Assembly (NCBI GenBank): GCA_022844105.1
Contig: JALHMJ010000001.1
Location: 385,264-449,263, forward strand
Source of the DNA: Hyphomicrobium sp.
Lineage (GTDB): Bacteria; Pseudomonadota; Alphaproteobacteria; Rhizobiales; Hyphomicrobiaceae
Length of the DNA: 64,000 nt
Direction: 5' to 3'
The notes under the pieces are model-generated. The model saw nothing but the letters and a program-made list of their open reading frames with translations. It searched no databases and was not told where the DNA came from. Made by a program: the position numbers and the translations under genes. Of the stretch, positions 63,790 through 64,000 are shown in pieces; the stretch's first letter is position 1, and every line of letters begins with the position of its first letter.

Positions 63790-64000
63790 TTAGGTGGACC
63801 CGGCTGTGAACGGAAGGAGAACAAGAGCGCTCGCCATGGCCACGATGCCCTCTCGCCGGCCGACGGCGCCGAGTTCCTCCGTTGTCGTTGCCTTGACCCC
63901 GACCCTGTCCGGGGCGATCCCCAGAATGGCGGCGACGCGGGCCTGCATCGCCGTACGATGGGGGCCGATGCGCGGCGCTTCAGCCAGGATGGTCACGTCG
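63790..64000 (-). CDS. 2-C-methyl-D-erythritol 2,4-cyclodiphosphate synthase end (IspF or IspDF), cut by the window edge
   Basis: The last 69 or so residues of an IspF domain, which makes MEcPP in the non-mevalonate isoprenoid pathway. [18 protein letters not shown] is the family signature and the [13 protein letters not shown]-like segment precedes it. Most alphaproteobacteria fuse IspD to IspF; whether this is such a fusion cannot be seen because the gene continues past base 64000. Confidence 0.93.
   Translation of the reverse strand, partial: DVTILAEAPRIGPHRTAMQARVAAILGIAPDRVGVKATTTEELGAVGRREGIVAMASALVLLPFTAGST

Overview
This 64 kb, GC-rich window comes from an alphaproteobacterial chromosome, most likely a Hyphomicrobiales member (Hyphomicrobium-like). 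The signs are a dnaB-alr-radA-cvpA-purF block, an IspDF-type ispF end beside cinA, an F1-ATPase zeta-subunit homologue (DUF1476), EcfG-type general stress promoters, an FnrL/FixK-type regulator and TIGR02281 retropepsin-like proteins. The genus is inference. Most of the window is ordinary housekeeping chromosome. I see no insertion sequence, prophage, CRISPR array or rRNA. There is one tRNA, tRNA-Ser(UGA).

Layout. 1-4.95 kb is a stress island: otsA (cut by the left edge), a small membrane protein, a KGG-repeat protein, a PQQ-type sugar dehydrogenase lipoprotein, a general-stress pyridoxamine-oxidase-like protein and a DUF883 protein. Three of these genes have exact GGAAC-N16-CGTT promoters and a fourth has a near match. 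5-7 kb is the acetate uptake pair DUF485-actP. 7.2-8.5 kb holds a low-GC TIR-domain gene with a displaced 3' reading frame, sitting at the 3' side of tRNA-Ser. 8.7-15.9 kb is a forward run: rlpA, a D,D-carboxypeptidase, tmk, holB, metG, tatD and an MBL hydrolase. 15.9-23.2 kb is a reverse run: dnaB, alr, radA, cvpA, purF and an SDR enzyme.

23.6-29.6 kb carries purine genes purC, purS, purQ and purB. An exported protein of unknown function is translationally coupled between purS and purQ. 30-38.4 kb holds a periplasmic binding protein, an AGCS symporter, a large NDP-forming acyl-CoA synthetase/GNAT fusion (Pat-like), an APH/AAA fusion kinase and an FNR-type oxygen regulator. The regulator faces dusA across a perfect TTGAT-N4-ATCAA box. 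38.6-48 kb is mixed: a TauE transporter, a phospholipase A2-like exported protein overlapping a P1 peptidase gene, an LssY-C protein, a phosphomannomutase and a tandem pair of membrane-anchored retropepsin-like proteases with a DUF1289 protein.

48-60 kb holds two sensor kinases (one with a FixJ-type response regulator), a secreted nuclease, an Lrp regulator, threonine dehydratase, a degenerate PhnN-like protein without its P-loop and a TPP enzyme. 60-64 kb has a cytochrome-c-motif/DUF4384 fusion convergent with an exported pentapeptide-repeat protein, then cinA, a MarR regulator and the 3' end of ispF/ispDF. The most distinctive leads are the EcfG cluster, the P-loop-less PhnN homologue, the TIR gene at the tRNA, the exported protein inside the purine operon and the cytochrome/DUF4384-pentapeptide pair.
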